Below, piece after piece: positions 41,271 to 49,629 of a stretch of 64,000 bases of DNA. Position 1 is the first letter of the stretch. Each line of letters begins with the position of its first letter. This DNA comes from Kineococcus terrestris. Its GTDB lineage: Bacteria > Actinomycetota > Actinomycetes > Actinomycetales > Kineococcaceae. The notes beneath the pieces are model-generated. The model did not search any database. It was given only the letters and a program-made list of their open reading frames with translations, and was not told the origin of the DNA. The stretch is taken from NCBI RefSeq assembly GCF_041020765.1, contig NZ_JBEUEJ010000003.1; one strand, written 5' to 3'. A program made the position numbers and the translations under genes.

Positions 41271-41777
41271 GTGGACACGCGCGACCTGCTGCTGGAGGCC
41301 TACGGGCGCATCCCTCCCCTCGTGCGCGCCGCCGTGGACGGCGCGGACGAGGACCTGCTGGCGGCCCGGCTGGACCCGGGCGGGAACACCGTCGCCTGGC
41401 TGGTGTGGCACCTGACCCGCGTGCAGGACGACCACCTGTCGGAGCTGATCGGCGCCGAGGACGTGTGGACGGCCGGCGGCTGGGCCCGCCGGTTCGCGCT
41501 GCCGCTCGACGACGCGGAGACCGGCTACGGCATGGACGCCGAGCGGGTCGGGCTCGTGCGGGCCGGCGCCGACCTGCTCACCGGCTACCACGGCGCCGTG
41601 CACGAGCGCACGACCGACTACCTGCGCACGCTGTCCGGGGACGACCTGGACCGCGTCGTCGACGAGCGCTGGGACCCGCCCGTGACGCTGGGCGTGCGGC
41701 TGGTCAGCGTGCTGGACGACGACCTGGAGCACGCCGGGCAGGCCGCGTTCCTGCGCGGCACCCTGGAGCGCCGCTGA
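41271..41777 (+). CDS. DinB-family (mycothiol transferase-like) protein
   Basis: Four-helix-bundle protein of 168 residues. Likely metal ligands sit in VWHLTRVQDDHL and DDDLEHAGQAAFLRG, the pattern of DinB/DUF664 proteins, some of which are mycothiol-dependent transferases. Substrate unknown. The GTG start has TAGGCA ending 7 bases upstream, a weak version of the leaderless pattern. Confidence 0.82.
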   Translation: MDTRDLLLEAYGRIPPLVRAAVDGADEDLLAARLDPGGNTVAWLVWHLTRVQDDHLSELIGAEDVWTAGGWARRFALPLDDAETGYGMDAERVGLVRAGADLLTGYHGAVHERTTDYLRTLSGDDLDRVVDERWDPPVTLGVRLVSVLDDDLEHAGQAAFLRGTLERR

Positions 41778-41781
41778 CGCC

Positions 41782-43035
41782 TCACCCGCCGGTCCCCGGA
41801 CCCGCGCGGGGGTCGACGGCGGAGGACGGCAGCGTCCGCTCGAGGCGCAGCGTCCCCGCGCCCGCGAGCGCGGTGAGGACGGCCAGCGCCAGCCAGGGGG
41901 CGGCGGCGTCCACGGCGAACAGCGTCGTGAAGAACGCCGGCGCCACGAGCGAGGCGACGGCGAAGGAGTACTGGAAGCTCGCCAGGTAGCGCCCGCGCGC
42001 GGCCGGCGGCGCGGTGGCCGAGGCGAGCGCCGTGGAGGCGGGGGCGTGCAGCAGCTCGGCGGCCGTCGCGAGCAGCGTGACCGCCGCGAGCGCCACGGCC
42101 AGCGGGACCGCCGCCGCCGGTCCGAGGACCGCCAGAGCCAGCGCCCACAGCGTCCACAGGGCGGCCGCGAGGGCGACGACGCGGGTGCGCCGGTGCCGCG
42201 GCAGGCGGGCGCCCACGGGTGCGGCCAGCGCGGCCACCAGCGCCGCGTTGCCGGCCAGGACGGCCGCCGTCAGCCACGCCGGTCCCAGCAGGTGCCGCTG
42301 CACCACCGTCGGCAGGGCCAGCCCGAGCAGCAGGCTGGCCAGCGCGAAGACGGTGTTGAGCACCACCAGGGCGAGGAACGGCCGGTCGCGCACGAGGTCG
42401 CGGTACCCGCCCGCGGGCGCCGCTCCCCGGCTCCCGCGGGTACCACCGGTGCGCACGAACACGGCGATGAGGGCGGCGGCCAGCGCGAACCCGGCTGCGG
42501 CGGCCAGCGCCACGGCCCGGTACGTGCCGGCGCGGCCGTCGCCGACGACGACGCCGGTGAGCAGGCCGCCCGCGGCCAGGCCCGCGGTGCGGGCGCCGTT
42601 GGCCAGGGAGAACCACGCGTCGGCGGAGCGCCCGGACGGGTCGCCGTCGGCGTGGTCGGCGACGAGGGTGAACACCGCCGACCAGAACGCGCGCACACCG
42701 ACGGCGACGACGGTCGCGGCGGCCAGCACCCCGGCGGCCGAGGTGACGTGGGCGTACGCGAGGAAGCCCGCGGCCTGGGCCAGCTGGGCGGCCACGACGA
42801 CCGGGCGGGCGCCGACGCGGTCGACGAGGGCGCCCACCCACACCGGCACCGGCAGGGCGACCGCGTTCGCGACGGTCAGCAGGAGGCCCAGCGGCCCCAG
42901 CTCCACGTCGGTCGTGCGCAGGAAGAACACCAGGGACAGGGGCAGGAACAGCCCGTTGCCCAGGGAGTCCACCGTCAGGGCCGCGACCAGGACGGCTCCG
43001 CCGCGCGAGCGCCCGGGGGGCGGGTTCGGGACCAC
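41782..43035 (-). CDS. MFS transporter
   Basis: About 417 residues with twelve hydrophobic segments. TVDSLGNGLFLPLSLVFFLR at the start and WVGALVDRVGARPVVVAAQL (the loop-2 motif) place it among MFS_1 exporters. No regulator is adjacent. GTG 43035 starts the hydrophobic domain after a short polar lead; CAGGAT ends 9 bases upstream. Convergent with the DinB gene, ends only 4 bases apart. Confidence 0.85.
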   Translation of the reverse strand: MVPNPPPGRSRGGAVLVAALTVDSLGNGLFLPLSLVFFLRTTDVELGPLGLLLTVANAVALPVPVWVGALVDRVGARPVVVAAQLAQAAGFLAYAHVTSAAGVLAAATVVAVGVRAFWSAVFTLVADHADGDPSGRSADAWFSLANGARTAGLAAGGLLTGVVVGDGRAGTYRAVALAAAAGFALAAALIAVFVRTGGTRGSRGAAPAGGYRDLVRDRPFLALVVLNTVFALASLLLGLALPTVVQRHLLGPAWLTAAVLAGNAALVAALAAPVGARLPRHRRTRVVALAAALWTLWALALAVLGPAAAVPLAVALAAVTLLATAAELLHAPASTALASATAPPAARGRYLASFQYSFAVASLVAPAFFTTLFAVDAAAPWLALAVLTALAGAGTLRLERTLPSSAVDPRAGPGTGG

Positions 43036-43060
43036 GGTCGGGCATCCTGCCCCGGACGCA

Positions 43061-43096
43061 CGACGGCCCCCCACCCGTGCGGGTGGGGGGCCGTCG
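43061..43096. terminator. Perfect 16-bp hairpin downstream of cspA
   Basis: Arms 43061-43076 and 43081-43096 pair perfectly around loop GTGC. It lies between the cspA stop and the MFS start, both on the reverse strand. Expected cspA terminator; lacks a T tract. Confidence 0.8.
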
Positions 43097-43108
43097 TCGC
43101 GGCTCGGA

Positions 43109-43312
43109 TCAGAGACGCGTGACCTGGCTGGCCTGCGGGCCCTTCTGGCCCTGCGTGACCGTGTACTCGACGCGGTCGTTCTCCTCGAGCGAGCGGTAGC
43201 CGGAGCCGGTGATCTCGCTGAAGTGGACGAAGACGTCGGCCGAACCGTCCTCGGGGGCGATGAAGCCGTAGCCCTTCTCGCCGTTGAACCACTTGACGGT
43301 GCCCTGGGCCAT
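43109..43312 (-). CDS. cspA: Cold shock protein CspA
   Basis: Single CSD of 67 residues with RNP-1 KGYGFIAPEDG and RNP-2 DVFVHFSEI. RNA chaperone, probably abundant. GAGGAGG about 6 bases before the ATG. It has a 203-base upstream region, long for this window, suggesting a structured leader. Confidence 0.97.
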   Translation of the reverse strand: MAQGTVKWFNGEKGYGFIAPEDGSADVFVHFSEITGSGYRSLEENDRVEYTVTQGQKGPQASQVTRL

Positions 43313-43515
43313 GGTGGCCTCCTCTTGGTGTTGGTGCGCTCCCGCGGGGGGAGCTCGTCGTCGAGGGGCCTACCAGGTGGAAAGCTTCGCGAAACCCTCG
43401 AGAACATCCTCGGGGTGCTGTGAACACGTCGAGAACTGCGACTCGGCGTCGACGCTAGCACCCCGCGGGCCCCGGTGGCGACCTCGGTGCCGGGCCGGGC
43501 CGCCGCCGGTGGTGC
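43313..43515 (-). promoter_or_regulatory. Leader and promoter region of cspA
   Basis: No gene seen. Reverse-strand TAGCGT at 43452-43457 and TAGGCC near 43370 are promoter candidates. TCGAGAAC occurs twice as a direct repeat (43398-43405 and 43429-43436). A transcript from the farther site would carry an untranslated leader of about 135 bases, comparable in idea to cold-sensing csp leaders (inference). Confidence 0.4.
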
Positions 43516-44601
43516 TCAGGCGCGCAGCTGCGCGGCCAGCGGGCAGCTGAACGGGTGGCGCGCCGCGAGCCCGACCTCGTTGAGGTACCGCACGATCGAG
43601 CGGTAGGAGGAGAGCAGGCCCTCCTCGGTGTAGGCGATGCCGTGCTCGGCGCAGAAGCGCTGCACGAAGGGGCGGGCCCGGCGCAGGTTCGGCCGCGGCA
43701 TGCTCGGGAACAGGTGGTGCTCCACCTGGAAGTTCAGCCCGCCCATCACCAGGTCGACGAACCAGCCGCCGCGCACGTTGCGGGAGGTCAGCACCTGGCG
43801 GCGGATGAAGTCGACCTTCGCCTCCCGCGGCACGACGGGCATGCCGACGTGGTTGGGCGCGAACGCGCCGCCCATCGCCACGCCGAAGGCGGCCATGTGG
43901 ACGCCGAAGAAGGCGGCGCCGCGGCCGGGGCCGAGCAGCAGCACCAGGGCCGCCAGGTAGACGGACCAGTGGGTGGCGATGAGGGCCACGTCCAGCCAGC
44001 GCCCCTTGGCGCGGCGGCTGGAGGACACGAGCGAGCGGGCGCTGGCCGCGTGCAGGTTCAGGCCCTCCAGCAGCAGCAGCGGCAGGAAGAACCAGCCCTG
44101 GTGGCGGGTGAACCAGCGCAGCGGCCCGCGGCGGGAGGCGGCGGCCTCGGGGTAGAAGGAGACGACGCCCGACTCCACGTCGCCGTCGGTGCCCAGCTTG
44201 TTGGGCGCCTGGTGGTGGCGGGTGTGCTTGCCCATCCACCAGCCGTAGCCCAGGCCGTTGAGCAGGGCGGCGAAGACGCGCGCGGCCCACTCGTTGCCCC
44301 GGTGCGAGGCGAAGATCTGCCGGTGCGCGCCGTCGTGGCCGAGGAAGGCGAACTGGGTCAGGACGCCGGCCAGCGCGACCGCGAGCAGCAGCACCAGCCA
44401 GGAGTCGCGCAGCAGGACCGTCCCGGTCAGGACGGCCGCGAAGGCGGCGCTCGTGGCGGCGATGCGGACCCAGTAGCGCCCGGTGCGCCGCTGCATGAGG
44501 CCGGCGGCCTGCACCTGCGCCATCAGCTGGGCGTACGGGGTGACGGGGCGCCGGCGCTCGCGGGCGGGGCCGCCCGGCGCCTCGGGGGTGGTGGTCGTCA
44601 C
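43516..44601 (-). CDS. Membrane fatty-acid desaturase
   Basis: Di-iron acyl desaturase of 361 residues in the membrane. The three histidine boxes are visible: GHDGAH (His89, His93), HTRHH (His126-His130) and VEHH (His295-His296). Hydrophobic pairs separate them. Close to actinobacterial acyl-CoA/acyl-lipid desaturases such as DesA3-like enzymes. Adjacent to cspA on the same strand, which would fit membrane adaptation to cold. GGGAGG precedes GTG 44601. A 124-residue-long upstream frame extension is not supported. Confidence 0.9.
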   Translation of the reverse strand: MTTTTPEAPGGPARERRRPVTPYAQLMAQVQAAGLMQRRTGRYWVRIAATSAAFAAVLTGTVLLRDSWLVLLLAVALAGVLTQFAFLGHDGAHRQIFASHRGNEWAARVFAALLNGLGYGWWMGKHTRHHQAPNKLGTDGDVESGVVSFYPEAAASRRGPLRWFTRHQGWFFLPLLLLEGLNLHAASARSLVSSSRRAKGRWLDVALIATHWSVYLAALVLLLGPGRGAAFFGVHMAAFGVAMGGAFAPNHVGMPVVPREAKVDFIRRQVLTSRNVRGGWFVDLVMGGLNFQVEHHLFPSMPRPNLRRARPFVQRFCAEHGIAYTEEGLLSSYRSIVRYLNEVGLAARHPFSCPLAAQLRA

Positions 44602-44623
44602 GGGGCCTCCCGGCCTGGTCGGG

Positions 44624-44641
44624 GCCGGTGCGTGCACCGGC
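44624..44641. promoter_or_regulatory. Inverted repeat in the desaturase leader
   Basis: GCCGGTGC-GT-GCACCGGC, perfect 8-base arms, 23-40 bases before the start. Could be an operator or leader hairpin. A TAGCGT hexamer at 44724-44729 (reverse) is the promoter candidate. Confidence 0.45.
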
Positions 44642-44852
44642 TCGCGGTGCAGTGCCCGGGGAGGGTGACCCGTGAGGAGCACGGCGGTGCGTCGTGAGCG
44701 GACCGCGGAGCCCGCACGCGACCACGCTAACGCCCCGCACGGCCCCGGCGCGCCCGCAGGCGCCCCCCGGCCGGGGGTCACGCGGGTGTCGCGGGGCCCG
44801 GCGGGCGCCGCCGACCGGGTCATCCCCCTCCGCCCGGGCCGCCGGGCGTGAC

Positions 44853-44858
44853 TACCCT
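44853..44858 (+). promoter_or_regulatory. -10 element TACCCT of the HelD-like gene
   Basis: TACCCT ends 7 bases before GTG 44865. Confidence 0.6.
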
Positions 44859-44864
44859 CGTCCG

Positions 44865-47243
44865 GTGCCCTTCCCGGGCACGACGACCGTCACGGGGAGA
44901 GACCGTCGAGTGAGCCAGTCCACCGCCCACGGCCGCGCCGGGTCCGCGCACGACGGGACCGGGCACGACGGGACCGGTCACGGGGCCGGGCACGGCAGCG
45001 GCGACGAGGTGGCCCGCGAGGACGCCCACGTCGGCGAGCTGTACGCGCGGCTGGACGCGCTGCGCGAGCAGACGGCCGAGCAGCTGGCGCAGGTGCGCCG
45101 CACGCGGGCCACCGGCACCCACCAGAGCCGCTTCGAGCGCGACGCCTTCGCCACCCTGTACGAGGACCGCCTGTCCCAGCTGTGGTCGGTGGAGAACCGG
45201 CTGTGCTTCGGCCGCCTGGACCTGCGCGAGGGCGTGGCCGACCCGCGCCGCTACGTGGGGCGGCTGGGACTGGCCGACGAGCGGGGCAACCAGCTGCTGG
45301 TGGACTGGCGCGCGCCCGCGGCGCAGGACTTCTACCAGGCCACCGCGGCCTCCCCGCGCGACGTGGTGCGCCGCCGGCACCTGCTGACGCGCGGCCGGCA
45401 CGTCACCGGCGTCGACGACGAGGTCCTCGTGGCCGGCGAGGGCGAGCGCACCACGGGCGACGCGGCCCTGCTGGCCGCGGTCAGCGCGCCGCGCACGGGC
45501 CGCATGGGCGACATCGTCGCCACGATCCAGGCCGAGCAGGACCGCGTGATCCGCGCCTCCGAGCGCGGCGTCCTCGTCGTGCAGGGCGGCCCGGGCACCG
45601 GCAAGACCGCCGTGGCGCTGCACCGCACCGCCTACCTGCTGTACACGCACCGCGACCGGCTGGCGCGCAGCGGGGTGCTGCTGCTGGGCCCGAGCCCGGT
45701 GTTCCTGCGCTACGTCGAGCAGGTGCTGCCCGCGCTGGGCGAGACGGGCGTGGTGACGATGACGCTGGGCGAGATGGTCCCCGGCGTCGTGGCGCGCGGG
45801 CAGGACGGGCCCGCCGCCGCGGCCGTCAAGGGCGACCTGCGGATGGTGGACGTCCTGGCCGCCGCGGTCGCCGCCCGCCAGCGGGTGCCGCAGCGGGCGG
45901 TGCGCCTGGACCTGGACGGCTCCCGCGTCCTGCTGCGCCCGGACGCGGTGGCCTCGGCCCGCACCCGGGCGCGGCGCTCGCGCAAGCCGCACAACGCCGC
46001 GCGGGTCGTCTTCGTGCGCGAGGTCCTCGACGGGCTCGTGCAGCAGCTGGCCCGCGCGCGCGGGGCGGACCTGGCCGAGGAGCGCGAGGACCTGCTGGCC
46101 GAGCTGCGCGCGTCCGTGGACGTGCGCCGCGAGGTCAACCTGTGCTGGATGCCGCTGACGCCGCAGAAGGTGCTCGCGGCGCTGTACCGCAGCCCGCAGC
46201 TGCTGGAGCGGGCCGGTCACGGGCTGGGCGCCGACGAGCGCGCCGCCCTGCACCGCGAGGACGCGGCGGCGTGGACGGAGGCCGACGTCCCGCTGCTGGA
46301 CGAGCTGGCGGAGCTGCTGGGCCCGCTGGAGGAGGCGGGGGCCGCCGAGCAGCAGCGCGCCGCCGACCGCGAGCAGCAGCTGGCCCACGCGCGCCGCGTG
46401 CTGGAGGACTTCGAGAGCTCCGGGGTGGGCAACCCGCTGGTGACCCCGGAGCTGCTGGCCGACCGCTTCTCCGCCGACGGGCCGACCGGGACGGTCGCCG
46501 AGCGCGCCGCCGCGGACCGCACGTGGGCGTACGGGCACGTGGTCGTCGACGAGGCCCAGGAGCTGTCGCCGATGGCGTGGCGGCTGGTGGAGCGGCGCTG
46601 CCCGTCGCGGTCGATGACGCTGGTCGGCGACGTGGCGCAGACGTCGAACCCGGCCGGCGCGCACAGCTGGGCGCAGGCGCTGAAGCCGGTGGTGGACGAC
46701 CGCTGGCGCCTGGAGGAGCTGACCGTCAACTACCGCACGCCGGCGCGCATCGCGCGGGTGGCCGCGGACGTGCTGGCCGCCGCGGGGATCGACGCCGTCC
46801 CCCCGACGCCCGTGCGCGAGGGCGAGCACGACCCCGTCGCCGTCCCGGTGTCCGGCGCCGGCGACGTCGTCGCGGCCGTGCTCGCCGAGCTGGAGCGCCT
46901 GGACGAGGGCCGGCTGGCGGTGCTGACCGCGGACGCCGACGGCCCGCTGGGCGCCGACGCGCTGCGCGCGGCGGTGAGCGCGGCGCTGCCCCCCGGCTCG
47001 GTGGCGGCCTCGGCGGACGACCTGGACGCGCGGGTGGGCGTCCTGGACGTGCAGCGGGCCAAGGGCCTGGAGTTCGACGTCGTCCTCGTCGTCGAGCCGG
47101 CCGCCGTGCTGCGCCGCCCGCGCGGGGCGAACGACCTGTACGTGGCGCTGACGCGCGCCACGCAGCGGCTGCTCCTGCTGCACGCCGAGCCGCTGCCGCC
47201 GGGCACGCGCTCGGTACGGGCGGCCCAGCGGTCGGGTCAGTAG
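44865..47243 (+). CDS. HelD/HelR-like RNA polymerase-associated ATPase
   Basis: Superfamily 1 ATPase of about 792 residues. The N-terminal coiled-coil (ELYARLDALREQTAEQLAQV) fits the arm that enters the RNA polymerase secondary channel. Walker A is GGPGTGKTAVALHR with Lys247; Walker B is VVVDEAQELSPMAW. C-terminal motifs include LTVNYRTPARI and DVQRAKGLEFDVVLVVEP. HelD-family motors recycle stalled polymerase; the actinobacterial HelR branch also protects it from rifamycins. The leaderless GTG 44865 is used; GTG 44910 after GGGGAGAG is the alternative. I saw no rifamycin-associated palindrome upstream. Confidence 0.85.
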   Translation: MPFPGTTTVTGRDRRVSQSTAHGRAGSAHDGTGHDGTGHGAGHGSGDEVAREDAHVGELYARLDALREQTAEQLAQVRRTRATGTHQSRFERDAFATLYEDRLSQLWSVENRLCFGRLDLREGVADPRRYVGRLGLADERGNQLLVDWRAPAAQDFYQATAASPRDVVRRRHLLTRGRHVTGVDDEVLVAGEGERTTGDAALLAAVSAPRTGRMGDIVATIQAEQDRVIRASERGVLVVQGGPGTGKTAVALHRTAYLLYTHRDRLARSGVLLLGPSPVFLRYVEQVLPALGETGVVTMTLGEMVPGVVARGQDGPAAAAVKGDLRMVDVLAAAVAARQRVPQRAVRLDLDGSRVLLRPDAVASARTRARRSRKPHNAARVVFVREVLDGLVQQLARARGADLAEEREDLLAELRASVDVRREVNLCWMPLTPQKVLAALYRSPQLLERAGHGLGADERAALHREDAAAWTEADVPLLDELAELLGPLEEAGAAEQQRAADREQQLAHARRVLEDFESSGVGNPLVTPELLADRFSADGPTGTVAERAAADRTWAYGHVVVDEAQELSPMAWRLVERRCPSRSMTLVGDVAQTSNPAGAHSWAQALKPVVDDRWRLEELTVNYRTPARIARVAADVLAAAGIDAVPPTPVREGEHDPVAVPVSGAGDVVAAVLAELERLDEGRLAVLTADADGPLGADALRAAVSAALPPGSVAASADDLDARVGVLDVQRAKGLEFDVVLVVEPAAVLRRPRGANDLYVALTRATQRLLLLHAEPLPPGTRSVRAAQRSGQ

Positions 47244-47590
47244 TCGACGCGGAAACCGCCGATCAGCGTCACGGCGTTGCCGTCGGGGTCGTGCAGGGGG
47301 CACAGCCGCACACCCCGCGAGGCCTCCCGCACCTCCCCCGGCGCCAGCCCCCGCGCCACCAGCTCGGCGCGGTGCGCGTCGAGGTCGTCGACGGCGAGGT
47401 TCAGCTGCGAGCGCCCCGCGCGCTCGGCGTCGGCGAACACCTGCACCCAGCCGCCGGGGACGACCTGCCACTCGGCCAGCGAGGACATCGGCCGGTTGTC
47501 CGGGGACCGGCCGAGCAGGCGCTCGTACCAGGCGGCGGCGGTGGGCAGGTCGCCGACGGCGACGACGGACAGGACGTGCTGCACGCTCAC
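47237..47590 (-). CDS. VOC-family protein
   Basis: 117 residues, one VOC module: HVLSVVAVGDLPTAAAWYER, WVQVFADAERAGRSQLNLAV and HDPDGNAVTLIGGF. Substrate unknown. GAGGAGG lies 5-6 bases before GTG 47590. Its stop overlaps the end of the HelD-like gene by 7 bases (convergent). Confidence 0.82.
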   Translation of the reverse strand: MSVQHVLSVVAVGDLPTAAAWYERLLGRSPDNRPMSSLAEWQVVPGGWVQVFADAERAGRSQLNLAVDDLDAHRAELVARGLAPGEVREASRGVRLCPLHDPDGNAVTLIGGFRVDY

Positions 47591-47672
47591 GGGTCCTCCT
47601 CGGCCGGGGTCCGGTGCTGGACGCGGTACCGGGTGGTGACCCGCGCGGGCGCCCGGACTCACCGGTGGACGC

Positions 47673-48419
47673 TCAGCGCCCCGTCCACAGCCGCACGGCC
47701 AGCACCAGCCCGGCCAGCGCGATGAGCACCCGCAGCACGCGCGCGTCGACGCGCCGCACGATCACCGGGCCGAGGCGGCCGCCGAGGTAGCAGCCGGCGC
47801 CGAGGGCGAGGGCGGCGGCCCACTGCACCGGCCCGAACAGCGCGAACCCCACCGCGGCGACCGTGTTCGCGGCGCCCGTCATGAGGTTCTTCAGCGCGTT
47901 GTTGCGGGCCAGCGACTGCTCGTGCAGGACCTCCATCAGCGCCAGCATCAGCACGCCCGCCGCGGCGCCGAAGTACCCGCCGTACAGGCCGACCGCGAAC
48001 AGCGCCAGCAGCACCAGCGGGTTGCGCGCGGACACCCGGCCGGGCCGCAGGCGCTGCACCCGCGGCTGCAGCAGCAGCACGAGGGAGGCGCCGGCGACGA
48101 GGAAGGGGACGACGACCTCGAAGGTGTCCGCCGGCAGCGCGAGCAGCAGGACCGCCCCGGTGGCCCCGCCCGCGGCCGCGACCGGCAGCAGCCGCGCCAG
48201 GCGCCGCCCCTGCCCGCGCAGCTCGGGGCGCGAGCCGGCGGCGGCGCCCACGGTGGTCCCGAACAGGGCGACGGTGTTGGTGACGTTGGCCGCCAGCGGC
48301 GGCAGCCCGGCGACCAGCAGCGCCGGGTAGGAGACCAGCGAGGCCAGGCCGGCCGTCGACCCGACGAGCCCGGCCCCCGTCCCGGCGAGCAGGAGCAGGA
48401 GCAGCTCGGTCGCGGACAC
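47673..48419 (-). CDS. TauE/SafE-type sulfite/anion exporter
   Basis: Membrane protein of 248 residues with about eight helices: LLAGTGAGLVGSTAGLASLV, NVTNTVALFGTTVGAAAGSR and VGLYGGYFGAAAGVLMLAL (internal repeat typical of TauE/SafE). The substrate is presumably a sulfur-containing or organic anion. The GTG 48419 start is divergent from the sigma-factor gene. Confidence 0.88.
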   Translation of the reverse strand: MSATELLLLLLAGTGAGLVGSTAGLASLVSYPALLVAGLPPLAANVTNTVALFGTTVGAAAGSRPELRGQGRRLARLLPVAAAGGATGAVLLLALPADTFEVVVPFLVAGASLVLLLQPRVQRLRPGRVSARNPLVLLALFAVGLYGGYFGAAAGVLMLALMEVLHEQSLARNNALKNLMTGAANTVAAVGFALFGPVQWAAALALGAGCYLGGRLGPVIVRRVDARVLRVLIALAGLVLAVRLWTGR

Positions 48420-48548
48420 GGTGCTCCAGGGTGCCGCACCGCGCGGCGCGTCCCGCGCGAGGTCCACCGGCCGGGTCCACCCGGCGGTCGCCGGGAGATC
48501 ACCCGCGGGGTCTCCCGCCGTGTCGGACCCCCGTGCTTGTCTGTGACC

Positions 48549-49562
48549 GTGACCACATCGACCGCCACCAGCTCCGTGCCCGGCGGGGTCGCGCCCGCCG
48601 ACCTCGAACCGCGCCTCGCCGCCCACCGCGGCGAGCTCACCGGCTACTGCTACCGGATGCTCGGGTCCGCCTTCGACGCCGAGGACGCCGTCCAGGAGAC
48701 GCTGCTGCGCGCCTGGAGGAGCATCGACGGCTTCGAGGGGCGCTCCGCGCTGCGCTCCTGGCTGTACCGGATCGCCACCAACGTGTGCCTGACGATGCTC
48801 GAGGGCCGCACGCGCCGCGCGCGGCCGATGGACCTGTCCGCCACGGCGTGGGAGCCGGTCGAGGCGTCGCTGGCGGCCCGCCGCCCGGAGGACACCTGGC
48901 TGGAGCCGATGGTCGACGCCCGGGTGCTGCCGGAGGCGGGCGACCCCGCCGACGTCGCGGTGGCCCGCGAGTCGGTGCGGCTGGCGTTCGTGGCCGCCCT
49001 GCAGCACCTGCCCCCGCGCCAGCGCGCCGTCCTGGTGCTGCGCGAGGTGCTGCGCTGGCGGGCCGAGGAGGTCGCCGAGCTGCTGGGCACGACGACGGCG
49101 TCGGTGAACTCCGCCCTGCAGCGCGCCCGCGCCACGCTGGCCACCCGCCCCGACGTCGACGCTCCGCCGGCGCCCCTGGACGAGCGCCACCGGAAGCTGC
49201 TCGACGAGTACGTCGCCGCCTTCGAGAGCTACGACATGCAGCGCTTCGTCGCCCTGCTGGCCGACGACGTCACCCAGAACATGCCGCCGTTCGAGCTGTG
49301 GCTGGAGGGCGCCGACGACGTCGTGGCCTGGATGCGCGGCCCGGGCCGGCAGTGCGAGGGCTCCGTCCTGAAGCCGGTCGCCCTCAACGGCGGCCCCGCG
49401 TTCGCGCACTGGAAGCCGGTGGGGCCCGGCGGTTCCCTCGTGCCGTTCGCGCTGCAGGCCCTGGAGCTGCGCGACGGGCGGATCCACCGGATCACCTCGT
49501 TCCTCGACACCCGCCTGTGGGACCTGTTCGGGATCGACCGCACGCCACCCGCCCGGACCTGA
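48549..49562 (+). CDS. ECF sigma factor with SnoaL-like C terminus
   Basis: Sigma-70 family, about 337 residues. Region 2 reads TGYCYRMLGSAFDAEDAVQE with SWLYRIATNVCLTML; region 4 holds LPPRQRAVLVLREVLRWRAE and TTTASVNSALQRARATL. A C-terminal SnoaL_2-like domain (about 205-330: RFVALLADDVTQNMPPFELW, LELRDGRIHRITSFLDT) likely controls activity. This is the SigG/TIGR02960-like layout, with no anti-sigma gene next to it. Start GTG 48549 or 48543; a weak TTGTCT hexamer ends 7 bases before 48549. Confidence 0.9.
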   Translation: MTTSTATSSVPGGVAPADLEPRLAAHRGELTGYCYRMLGSAFDAEDAVQETLLRAWRSIDGFEGRSALRSWLYRIATNVCLTMLEGRTRRARPMDLSATAWEPVEASLAARRPEDTWLEPMVDARVLPEAGDPADVAVARESVRLAFVAALQHLPPRQRAVLVLREVLRWRAEEVAELLGTTTASVNSALQRARATLATRPDVDAPPAPLDERHRKLLDEYVAAFESYDMQRFVALLADDVTQNMPPFELWLEGADDVVAWMRGPGRQCEGSVLKPVALNGGPAFAHWKPVGPGGSLVPFALQALELRDGRIHRITSFLDTRLWDLFGIDRTPPART

Positions 49563-49629
49563 CACCGGCGGGCGCGGGTGGTGGGACAGTGGGGCACCGT
49601 CCCCGCACCCCCGACCCTCAGGAGCGACC

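Noticed and set aside
44640..44864. Rifamycin-associated element upstream of the HelD-like gene
   Set aside because: No matching long palindrome there; the only strong inverted repeat (44624-44641) belongs to the desaturase leader.
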